64,000 bases of DNA from Augochlora pura (Eukaryota > Arthropoda > Insecta > Hymenoptera > Halictidae), in contig NC_135781.1 of assembly GCF_028453695.1 (NCBI RefSeq), positions 6,708,779 through 6,772,778 of the forward strand. Direction: 5' to 3'. The notes beneath the pieces are model-generated. The model saw only the letters and a list, made by a program, of their open reading frames with translations. It was not told where the DNA came from and did no database searches. The translations under genes were made by a program, and so were the position numbers. The stretch's first letter is position 1, and each line of letters opens with the position of its first letter. Below are positions 13,277-23,402 of this stretch, piece by piece.

Positions 13277-14121
13277 TTATTTCTATTCTATTCCATTATC
13301 ATTTGATGTCGATATCAATGTAATCGTCTAAGAGATTGATTAAGTATCGATTATTATTTAAAAGATGTAGGACGTGGCGTAATAGAAATGATGTGAACAA
13401 AATATTGAATTAAATTTGTGAAAATATCGGTAATTATGTGCGCGACATAGAATCGGTCGTGGGATGCTCGAACTTCGCGGACATATAAAAGAAAAATACA
13501 TTGTGTAATTGATCTACTCTTATATTTCGTTTGTGATTGTACATTTGTAATTGGCCTATAAATTGTATCGAACTTTTAAGAAGAGTTTTAACTTTTGAAT
13601 CACTATGATATTGCTATCAATATAATTATAGTTGCTTCTTTCGTTATGGATTTAGTTAAATATTTCTTTAACAATTACGACATATCTCAAGTTTTGTAAA
13701 TAATACGTCAGTAATTTGCTCAGTAGTAATATCTCAAGTTTTCCAAGATCCTTCGGCCGCAATACGCTCCATTAGTGAAAATGGAAATAAAAATTGCTTT
13801 GTTGCGATTGGTTGAGACAGCATTCACTATGGATTGTGTGCACAGTAAAATGGTGGGAAGTTTTGCAAAAGTTAAGAGAAGCAGAAAAATCGTGCAGAAT
13901 CTGAGGTATTACTGTATTACTAAACAATTCTCGATTCAATTTAGCACAAGTAGGGTTATAAGTCAGACTGGAATTAGAAATTTTAAGGGCGAAAAAGTAT
14001 TATTAAACATCGGAAAAGAATGTTAATATATTTTTATACGCGAATCAATGTTTCATGGTATCAGCTGTCATTCAAACAATTAAACTCCTTTATCCTAGAC
14101 TTGAACCTTGGGTTATGGAAC

Positions 14122-14169
14122 TTAAATGAACGATATGTGATTAAATGAACGATATGTGATTAAATGAAT
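14122..14169 (+). repeat. 19-bp tandem repeat, two and a half copies
   Basis: TTAAATGAACGATATGTGA occurs at 14122-14140 and exactly again at 14141-14159, followed by a partial third copy to 14169. It lies just upstream of the GC-rich gish promoter region. Confidence 0.9.
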
Positions 14170-14247
14170 TTTTAATATAACAAATTCTTCTTGCGAAATT
14201 TGAATGCATGTACAATTCTAAAGCTATATTCATGAGATAGACTTGCT

Positions 14248-14259
14248 TACGCATGCGTA
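14248..14259. promoter_or_regulatory. Palindrome TACGCATGCGTA, NRF1-like, upstream of gish
   Basis: A perfect 12-bp palindrome with the GCATGC core of NRF1-type sites. It sits where AT-rich intergenic DNA gives way to the CpG-rich gish leader, a plausible promoter position. No TATA box is seen; possible initiators (TCAGTT) lie near 14,400. Confidence 0.35.
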
Positions 14260-14399
14260 CTCGAGTATAAAGCTTTGTGACAATGTTCACGTGACATCCA
14301 TTTATGTGCGTATGCACGCTGAAAATTGGTTTGCCGAAACCACCGCAGTGTCGTCCTTAGCTCAGTCTATGAGAAATCGTTGGGAACGCGGCCTAATTC

Positions 14400-15426
14400 C
14401 TTGGCTCAGTTGGCAGCACTGTCGGCCTCGTAACAAATCTCACCCATGTCGAGTCGAGCGCGAGAGACAGGAGCGTAAGCTTGTCCGCGATCGTTTGTCC
14501 GCGTTCGACGGCTCTTTCGAATAGCGTGTGTGCGATCGCCTGATAGAACGGTACAGCTGGGAGAAGTGGGTACGTGTCCGTTCAATCGAGGTTTTGTTGG
14601 AGAAATTCTGGAAGTGATAGAGAGAGCCATAGGGGGACGAGGAGAGACAGCGAGAAAGAGTAAGAGAGAGTGAGAAAAAGAGAAGAGAGGGAAAGAGAAA
14701 GAGAGATAGACAGAGAGGGACCGTGAGGGACTGTGCTCGGTTAATCCGGGCTCTCGTGTGTAGGCATACAATAGCCGATCGAGCGTACTGGTGGTGACAT
14801 ACGGCTGCGAACGGTTTCCTTAAACAAGAAGGAGAACAGAGGAAGCTCGCTTTGGTGCATGGTGGCTGTGTGCGTGTCACCGGGAAACAGTTCCAGAGCC
14901 GCTTCGGCGGCGCTCCCCGAATCTTAACCGCAGAATCAAGAGTCCTCCGTTCGCAGTGGTGGCGAGGCCTAGTGGTGTCTGTCTGTCTATCTGTCTCGGG
15001 CCACGAGAAGATTCAAGCAGTTGCATCGCGATCACACGCGGTAGGGGCCCCCCGTTTTGCTAATGGAGGTGACCGTTTTCGTGTGTGTTCGACCGCAAGG
15101 GAACAGGCCACGGCAATGCACGCCGTATTGACTGAAACACGATATTTCTCATTGACTATTCCTCCCGGCCGGCCGGGTGAGAACAGAGCCAGATCGAAAT
15201 TGGCATGGAATCGTCCAGGGTCCTCGACACGACGAACACTCGCTGCTGCTCCAGTCTGTGATAACCACTAGCCACTTAGAAACAAGAGTAAACGAACGGG
15301 AGGAGGAGGAAAAGACGGAACGTGAAGAAGAAACGCGGCGGAAGAAGGGATAGAGCCTGTGTATGTGTGTGGTTCACGCGTGTTCCTCATTTTACTCCGT
15401 TTCCTTCATCAAATATATATATATAT

Positions 15427-15458
<32 letters not shown>

Positions 15459-16056
15459 TTACAAGTGTAAACAGTTTTCGGAAAATCAGTTTTCGAGGTT
15501 AGGATAGCATGGGGATTGATCCCCTGAAGACATCGACCGACGCACCGTGACACCTGCGACTCTCCGCGTACACGGTTGTGTCTCTCCTGTTCCTCTCTGT
15601 GCCGTTGTCGACGTTATCATCGTCGTCGTCAACGTCGTGTCGTGCCGTGTGTGCGTTTCAATCCCCGTAAGACGCGTCTCTCTGTGTGTGCGTGTGTGTA
15701 TATAGATTCTTCCCCCAGGAAGCCGCTGGAGTATTATATGTCAAGAAAATATGTCAAGAATGGGGATCGATCCCCGATACGATACCGTGCAACGTCGCGA
15801 CCATTAAAAATCGACCGTGAAGCGGGGGAGGGGGGGTTTGTTATTCAACGCGTGTCTCTCTCGGGGGGAGAACCTTTATTTTTTTTTGATTTTTTTCTTT
15901 TTTAACCCTTACGTTTCTCTATCTGTCCCCGTTGGTTCGCCGTTTATACGATCCGTGTGTGCTTTCTCGCCACCTCTCTCGACAGTTCGCGCGGACACGG
16001 ATTGTCGCCACGGATAATTTCGCCACAACGGAGGAGGAGACCATTGTCCAGCAAAA
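14400..16056 (+). other. Probable gish 5' leader and promoter-proximal region
   Basis: CpG-rich sequence leads into the gish start codon without an obvious intron, so the first exon may have a 5' UTR of 1 kb or more. The tract 14,637-14,730 is almost pure purine (GA-rich), which in insects often marks GAGA-factor promoters. Upstream ATGs open sizeable frames, for example 14,852-15,271 and 15,576-15,905. These show no family similarity and are more likely upstream ORFs or chance frames in GC-rich DNA. The transcription start cannot be fixed from sequence, and an intron within this region is possible. Confidence 0.5.
15411..15461. repeat. TA/CA microsatellite in the gish leader
   Basis: A run of (AT)n, then (AC)n, then (AT)n. 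Such a tract is probably length-variable between individuals. Confidence 0.95.
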
Positions 16057-16285
16057 ATGCAGAAAAGAGACGGTAGAGAGACACGCGAGAAAGAGTTCAC
16101 GCTTAGCCCTGAACGCGACCAGGAAGCCGCGAAGAGGATCTCGCGCGGCAGCGGGAACGCGACCAGGTCCAACGTGCACTCGTCGAGGCATAGTGTCACG
16201 TCGTCCTCCAATGTGTTGATGGTTGGCCCGAACTTCCGTGTCGGCAAGAAAATCGGATCCGGCAACTTTGGGGAACTTCGGCTCG
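16057..16285 (+). CDS. gish: Casein kinase 1 gamma (gilgamesh), first coding exon only
   Basis: CK1-gamma is a serine/threonine kinase, membrane-anchored by C-terminal palmitoylation in characterised members, that acts in Wnt/LRP6 signalling, cell polarity and vesicle traffic. This exon encodes 76 residues plus one base (phase 1). A variable, charged N-terminus of about 53 residues is followed by LMVGPNFRVGKKIGSGNFGE, the diagnostic start of the CK1-gamma kinase domain with its glycine-rich loop, ending in LRLG. An in-frame TAA at 16015 upstream supports this ATG, the first in frame. The donor G|GTGAGT-type site is at 16285/16286, the same place relative to the protein as expected before the KNLY segment of the family. 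One oddity is GSGNF where the human and fly proteins have GCGNF; serine is normal at this position in other CK1 groups. The rest of the kinase lies beyond the window. Confidence 0.95.
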
Positions 16286-16823
16286 GTGAGTACCGATCGT
16301 TTTTCTTTCATTCAGCCCGATAGATTTCGTTTCATTTCTCGAGACTAATATCGAACGGGACTATTCATTCTATCGAGAATGTATCGAGATGCGAGGAAAA
16401 CAGCAACGTTTATTTTAGACTATTTCGGATATTACACTTCGACACAAAAAGCTGGCGCACCCTTTACTGAACAGTGTAACTAGATTTTTTTCATGTACTT
16501 ATTCGTAGACTACCAACTGTCAGATATATTTAAAATTAAAAATATCGATATCGATTGTCTATGAAATATCGATTACGGATGAAATATAGTCAAAATGGAA
16601 GCAGAGTTAAGTAGGAGTTCGAGCTTTAAAGAAATTAGTGAATTTATCGGAGAATTTAGTTGGAACGAGTGTTGTGAATGGCGCCTTGTTGGTAAACCGT
16701 GTCCAGAATACAAAGAAATAAAGGTTGTGCTATCTTTTTGTTTTGGAGTGTACAGCGTTCACTGCACTATCGCGCGAAATTGCATCGTTTAAACCGCGGC
16801 CAGCCGATGCTCTGCCACATTTG

Positions 16824-16843
16824 TCCCGTCCCTTCAGGTATGT
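16824..16843 (+). promoter_or_regulatory. Candidate recursive (ratchet) splice site
   Basis: A pyrimidine-rich run is followed by CAG|GTATGT with the junction at 16837/16838. A 3' splice site fused directly to a 5' splice site is the signature of recursive splicing in long insect introns. It is only about 550 bp into the intron, whereas known ratchet points usually lie further in, so chance is possible. Confidence 0.35.
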
Positions 16844-19370
16844 TTATCTACAAACAAATAATCGATTTCATCCTGCGTTGCACAGCTCCCAGCTCCGCCT
16901 TTCAAATTATTTCTATAATTTTTCCTAACCTGCTACTGCTCTGTTTCGATTGTTATTAACAACGAGGAGTTTGCAGTCAAACGCGCGATACGTGACAGAT
17001 GTAATCACAGTAGTGCAATGAAGCACTAGCAGAGTTTGACTCACAAATTATACGGTTAGTAAACATAAGAAGTTATTTATTGTCTATGTAATAGAATACA
17101 CTTTTATGGGTCATGGATGACCCTGCCTTGCGCGTCACTGCGGGCGGTCCGAGGATCGGTGACACATAAAACAAAATGGAGTCACGTGATAGGGTAGCGA
17201 CCATATTTAATCCATTAATTTTGTAATTACGTTTTTCGTACAATTCGTTACTTTTATTTAAAACTTAGTTCGTGAAATAATATTCTGAAGGAAATTCAGA
17301 ATTCATGTAGAGATGGAAATTAAGTGTTCATTAATATCTCTAATAAATGATCATTTGGAACTGTGTATTTCCATTACAGTTCCAATTAGAAAGTTGAAGG
17401 TAGCAGAAAAAGGAACAAAATACAATCAATATTTTCTGTTGTTTTGGGGGTTGATAATAACTTTCGCGTTGCACTAACCGACGATGGGCGAGCGTTGCGT
17501 AATCAAGTTCGCCACAATGTTTACAAATTAAAACGTCGTACATCGAACACACGGTTTCCGTAAACGAATAATGCAATCGTAGATAAATAAATCGAATGTC
17601 GTATTGGAATGCTGACAGAAGTGACTCGATCATTTGTGTGCACATTATTTTTTTCGCTTTCTTGGTTCTCTTTTAGTGGCAAATTTTATTCTCGATCGTC
17701 TACTATAAGAAGTTTTATCTTAATTGGTTCTCGATGACACATTCTGTGTTGTCCCGATGCGTGTTCGTTGTCTTTTTGCGGTCAATTTATTTTGTATATA
17801 TGTGTATAGTGCAAACACAATTTCTAAAAAAAGGAGACGGTACGAATGAAAAAATTTGTGGGAGTTGTTGAATGCGACGAACAGGTGTTCCGAGCCACAC
17901 CCAGTAGGAATGTTTGAAGCATACCTTACACGCTTTCCAGTAATTACTTTTCCCTAATTTTCAGCCCTAAATCAAACTGAAAATGTATTTTGTACATTTT
18001 TATTACTTTAGAAAGATACTTTTATTCCTATGAAACAATTCAATCATTAACACTATCATCATTAAATGAATACAAAGAAATCTTCTAAAATTAATTCAAA
18101 TATTCAGCATCTGTTGCAAGAAACAGGGTTCATTTATGGATTTTTCTATCTTTTTAATAACTGTAACGCGTTGAAAATGGTGTATCGGAATCCATCAATT
18201 ATTTAATTTTTTCTACTCTTTTAAATACTACCTATACATTTTAGTTACATATGAATAAAATGCGCAGTCTATTAATCACTTTTCCGTAATTCACTTTTTA
18301 ACTCTCTTAATAATACGTTGAAATTGATTCAATATCATCATTATTAAACGTTACATTGGTAAAAGTAGTATTAAGAGTATTTCACGCGGTTCGGCTTGTC
18401 AATTAAGAATTAACTAGCACGCTCGTACTTTCAAAAATAAACGAGGAATAAGAAAAAAAGAGCGAAGGAGAACACTGATCGGGGCACGTCAAAATATTTA
18501 TGTTAGCAGCAAAGTTTGGAGCGTGGTGTTGCACGCTCGTTGTATACATTAATTACCCTATTCATCACTACACACCACCCCGACCTTTATGCGAGTAGTC
18601 ACGATCACGATGACTTACTCTCGAATGCTTTAATTACGGTACGTTCGTTAAAGGGCGACCTGAATGATTAAGGAAACGTATACTGGTTGTAGAATGTGCT
18701 AATTGGAGTCCGGACTATTCCAATTTGTTCACTGCCGGCGAAGAATGCTTAAAAACGATCATGTTCGTTTGTTAATCAGAGAAATATCGAGGTTCGTAAA
18801 ATTCATCCGAACCGAATTCGCGCGAATCGCAGTGTTTGGCTGATTTTAGCCGATCGATCGCGAAAAGACCGGCGATCGTTATCGTAACCGTTTTACTATA
18901 GTTTTCACGCGTTTCCTTCGAGCGTTTATCATGCGACTTTACATCACAGCCGCATTTTGGTCGGACCATTCAATTTATTCCTTGAATGTTCTTACTGTGA
19001 AATGATTTATGTGTTTACGATTCTTGGATGCAAATTCGTTGATCTATGATATAGTAAAGTGATTGCGAAGATGAATATACTAGTCGCAGTAGCGCGATCG
19101 TAGTTACAGTGATTAAAATGCTGGAATTTACTGGAGCTAATTTATTAATCGTTTAGTATCGGGTCACAGAAGTAGTGCAGATTTTTGTAGCTTCGAAATT
19201 GATTGCAGCCGGCTCGCAAGTGACCTAATTTGTTGCCTCGGTGCGGAATCGGAAAATCTTTCGTTACATTGTAACGCTAGAACAACGGGGCTTTAGGAGC
19301 GTCTAATTTGCATTTCAAATTAAGTAAATAGATACATCCACTGTTCGCAAAGGCATCTTTGCCGCCTCGG

Positions 19371-19403
19371 CACTGTAGAACCTCGATTATCCGAATTAAT
19401 CAG
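19371..19403. repeat. pogo/Tigger-like transposon end
   Basis: CACTGTAGAACCTCGATTAT followed by CCGAATTAATCAG resembles the ACCTCGATTATCCGAA-type terminal repeats of pogo/Tigger DNA transposons and their MITEs. No matching opposite end was found, so this is a fragment or a solo end. It lies next to the LINE fragment. Confidence 0.4.
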
Positions 19404-19439
19404 AATGATATAATGTAATAGAACAATTATTTAATTATT

Positions 19440-20170
19440 TATACAATAATAATAATATTTATTAAACGGGATAGAAGAAGCACCTTTAGTTGTAGAAATA
19501 TTAATGTGAAGATCGTATTGAATAGAAGAGTATATTAGTCTATTGTTACCAATGTTAGGTCTGTCACCTGATTTGAAAACGGGTATAACTGATGTAACTT
19601 TCCAACATGACGGAAAATACTTGCTTCTCAATGATTGGTTAAAAATAAGCCGAGTAGGATGTGATCAGATAAAGCAACATGTTTGAAAGAATACTGGAGG
19701 ATTATCGTCCATATTCTGCCTTTTATTGACATCCAATGTGTTAAGCTTCTTAACAACACCACTAAAACTGTTGTCAATATCAGCAATGCAGGTGTTAAGT
19801 TTATTTTCAATGATAGCAATTCAGATTACTGCATGCAGAATCGCACAAGACACTGAAAAGATTAGCAATTACGTTATCATCATTCAGAATTTCGACCTGA
19901 TAAAACATAATAGAAGACAAGTTGGTTGATTTACGGAATTAACGAGGTTCAAAAAAGATTTGATATTACTCTGTATCAACAATGATCGTTTCATTGGTAT
20001 CTACATTTGATCAGTTTTCTACATTTAGAGCGCAAACTAGAAAAAGTTAACTAGTCGGATGAATAAAAATATTGTTCATATAATAGGCGAGTTCATTCTT
20101 TCTTTTGAATTAAATCGATCAGATTGGGAGGAAAGTATGGTGGAAAAGTATCGTACACGGATGAAATACC
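19440..20170 (-). mobile_element. Decayed Jockey-like LINE fragment (linker and start of reverse transcriptase)
   Basis: Reading the minus strand from 20,170 down gives pieces in the order found in Jockey/CR1-type ORF2. First is FPPNLIDLIQKKE (endonuclease-RT linker), then IKSFLNLVNSVNQ, NDDNVIANLFS, and NTLDVNKRQNMDDNPPVFF, then IFNQSL and YFPSCWKVTSVIPVFKSGD. The last piece matches the FP..WK...V.P.FK.GD motif that opens the reverse transcriptase domain. It breaks off soon after the position of NYRPI, so the catalytic part is missing. At least one in-frame stop and several frame changes separate the pieces. It is an old, inactive, 5'- and 3'-truncated copy inside the gish intron, antisense to the host gene. 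Confidence 0.8.
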
Positions 20171-23100
20171 AGAAATTCCGATAGTCGTGGCTCTAATTTT
20201 TATTAATGTATTTATGAAACAGAGACTCTGCAAACCGTTATTTTGACGATTGAATTCGCTAAATTTGTAGTATAAAGGATCACGACCAGATGTCTGCGTA
20301 TAATTAATATCGTGCGATGATAATGTTTACAATGATCGCATTGAAAATACCGCCACTGCAGTCCAGTGACGTTGTCCGATCCCCCGGTGTCTCGCATTCA
20401 TCGTGTTATCGTTAAAGTTCACGTCTAACGCGTGACGTAATTCCACGTGATAAGTTTATATCTTTTATCTATGCTAAGAGGAAGCCGAATATAGAAGTGT
20501 TTATGTTTGCCGGGCGATTATTAGCAACGCGTTACCGTCTTGTTACACACGTCTGCGCGTTCCTCAAACAGACCGCTTGATATGTCTGATTAACAAGCTT
20601 GGTTTACTCTTTCTTGAACCCGCAATCGATGTTTCGCGACGATCGAGGCGGTTTAATCGGGACGAGTTAATTGGTCGGGCGGCGCGTTATAGCAATTTCC
20701 ACGGGTTTATTACGAAATGGCGAAGGATTTAATTTTCTTTCGCCGAATCTTCGACTTTTCTTCATTCGCACTCGTTTGCGAGAATGTTGATGAAGCGTTT
20801 GCTATAAAATAATTTATACAATTTTCGAGCAGCAATGGGGAACGATTTCTCGTAATTTGCGTACGCAGCTTCTTCAGTATTATCTCGTTTCCCTCTTGGC
20901 GCGAGATATTACCGTAAATATCGCTAAAAGGAATTTTCTTTAGCACCGATTAATTCCTCGAAGGTAATGGACAGAGTGAAACGATAAGCTCTGAAACGAG
21001 CCCTTCATTCCCCATGCCTCCATTTTGTAATTTTTAGCGAGCATGTTCTGTAATTTCAGATCTTGATTTCCAACGCTCCCTGGACAATGTACATGTGTTC
21101 AATTTATTTTACCAGTAGGACCCGGTCGAAATAATTGCGTTGCGTGCCGGCTGTGTTTTAAAATAGAGTAATTATGTCCTCCTCTCTTTGCAGGCCGCCG
21201 AGGTCCTCGCAGGAGGAATAAATTTCTGTTTATCTCGCGTCTTCACGAACTGCTTCTCAGCAGTTCGGAACCGAGAATTTAACCGCGATATATTTCGCGT
21301 ATTATAAACTCTCGAGAATTTTCTTGTAAATAATAATTTCATTAGAACATGTCCCATTCTAGGAATCTAAATAATTTGATGAATTATGGTTGAGATTCTC
21401 GTAGTTTCTTCGCGACATTGAAAACAACTTCGTAGCTTTGGATCTTCGATCGAAAAAGAACTGTTCGAAACACCGCTGTTAGATAAAGTAATAAAAGGAT
21501 CTTATCCTTATCCCGAGGATGATTCCTCCATTTTGTTTACCTACTCTCCCCTGAAACAGCTAATCCTTGCTATTGCCGACCACGCGACAGCGGTTTCCGA
21601 ACAAGTTATCGCCGTTAATCATTCAGCCGAGCAATTCCTGTCCAATTATTCCTCCAACGAAACATTCACGATCGCGATTCCATTCATCGAGTTTTCCTCT
21701 TTCACGGATCGTCTGCGGAGACCGGGGTGCGCCGCGGAGCTGCATACCGCGTTACAAAAGCTTGTACAATCGCGTTAAATCGTTAAAGTCTGCGTCGCGA
21801 GTTGGTAAGAATGCCTAAAGCAAACGGTCGCGCGTCAGCGGGCTGATTGTCGGCGGATATTGTTTTCACCGCGAGTCGGACTTCCTATTAGCGTTTTGTC
21901 GGTAAAAATAGTATATGCGAAGAGAGTAAAGAGGGAGAGGGTTGGGGCGGGGTAGGAAGGCAGAAGTCGAGATTTTGGCAAGCGGCGAGAAAAATTCTCA
22001 GCCTCACCCGGGTGATTCATCCCCGTACGATCCAGCCGCGTGTGAATCCTCGTTTAGTTCTTCCGCTTGGCTGGCTTCTTGCAAACTGGCCGACAAATTG
22101 AGACCGTCGAATAAAATCCAGGTAAACGCGCTTTCTTGCCAGATGATCGTTAGGTGTGGCTGGATCGACGGGTCCTTGTTTGTTGTCTTGGAAAGCTCGG
22201 CGACCTGCTGATCAAACGGGGCGCTGGATGAAACGCGGTGCTTCATAGCTACCTGCGGTATCTTTTATTTGGGAATTAGGGAGTAATCAGCTGCGTCTTC
22301 TATCTGGCTACCTGCTACTTTCCGTGGGAACAGTTCTCTTTGGAAAGTTGTATTAATTCACCCTTTGGGCGATACATAGTGACTGCTTGGTGCTTTTTGA
22401 GCAACGTATTTCCTTCCATTTTATTTTAGAATTTGTCGTAACATATATCCGATACAGTGTTCGATATCGTACATTTAAAATTTGCAATTTTGAATTACAT
22501 TTTCGCACATGTACATACGCCTCTTTTGACCTTTTTTGTTAAAAATAACAAACAAATGACTCTGGTTTTCTGGATTTTCTGAGGCGTCTGCCAGTGCTAC
22601 GCAAAATTATAAGCTAATATCGATGTCGCGTTAACCAAGTATTGTATTATGAAAAGGGTGACTGTGTAATTCAATCATGTTCTCGTATGTAGAATAGCCG
22701 AGAAACACTACGATTGTTCTTATATGTGTGTGTGTGTATCTGTTCGATTGAAACCAGGTACATAATCATGCTCGATAAACAGTTTAATTTATCAAGCACG
22801 AGTCGTCCGGATGCGTCTCCGCTCGTGACTCATTCTTTCCGCACATGAACGCTAATCTATGTTATTAATTTTTAGTGACTGTTAGTAAAGCGATGATTAC
22901 CATTCTCGGTGTGTCACCGATTGAAATCCAGTTTTAGACCGACGCGACGATTACCTGTCAGCCGAGCTATGCTACATCAATCATCGTCTAGTCTCGTCGG
23001 ATCGTCTCGAGACAGTCGACGAAGATTTCCAACTCGGTCAAATGGGTCTGGATATTATTCATTATTTTTTTAAATTCGGAACGAGGAGCTATTTTAGCGG

Positions 23101-23320
23101 AATCGATAGTCGACTGCGAATTTCGATTCGTTCCCTTTTTGGCGATCGTTAAAGATAAATTAGAGGAACTTTAGAACCTAGAAACCAAGATCAATAGTTT
23201 CAACTAAAACATAAAATTATTGAGAGAAGTCGATCTTAACTGGTACAATGATTTTCACAAGAATGATTAGTATACTGAGCTAATGGTAGACCCTAAACAA
23301 AAAGAGCTAGTGTAGAAAAT

Positions 23321-23402
23321 GATAATAATATTTATTGATATGTATAATAAATATTGCTAATAATAATGAAAGTAATAGTAATAATAATAACAATAATAAC
23401 AA
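23321..23402. repeat. AAT-rich microsatellite
   Basis: Imperfect (TAA)n/(ATA)n repeats with occasional substitutions. Confidence 0.85.

Larger units (their letters stand above)
12017..14240. other. Intergenic DNA between divergent CEP120 and gish
   Basis: No supported gene. Short ORFs here lack family similarity or conserved composition. The CEP120 promoter must lie within the first few hundred bases but shows no clear motif. Small repeats are seen: TTAAAAACGGGGAA near 12,495 and near 13,022, and ATATCTCAAGTTTT near 13,682 and near 13,730. AT-richness falls towards the right end. Confidence 0.6.

Noticed and set aside
13775..14026. 83-codon frame upstream of gish
   Set aside because: No similarity, no splice signals, and Lys/Ile-rich composition typical of chance frames.
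14406..14880. Two overlapping minus-strand frames of 121 and 146 codons opposite the gish leader
   Set aside because: They are created by the GA-rich tract (Ser/Leu/Phe-rich translation) and lack any domain.
16595..16792. 65-codon frame shortly after the first gish exon (MEAELSRSSSF...)
   Set aside because: It begins with a reasonable start context but has no family similarity and no good donor; it could be examined with transcript data.
17340..17645. Minus-strand frame with a CKHCGE zinc-ribbon-like sequence
   Set aside because: The single CxxC recalls the start of CULT-type domains, but nothing else aligns and no partner exon was found nearby.
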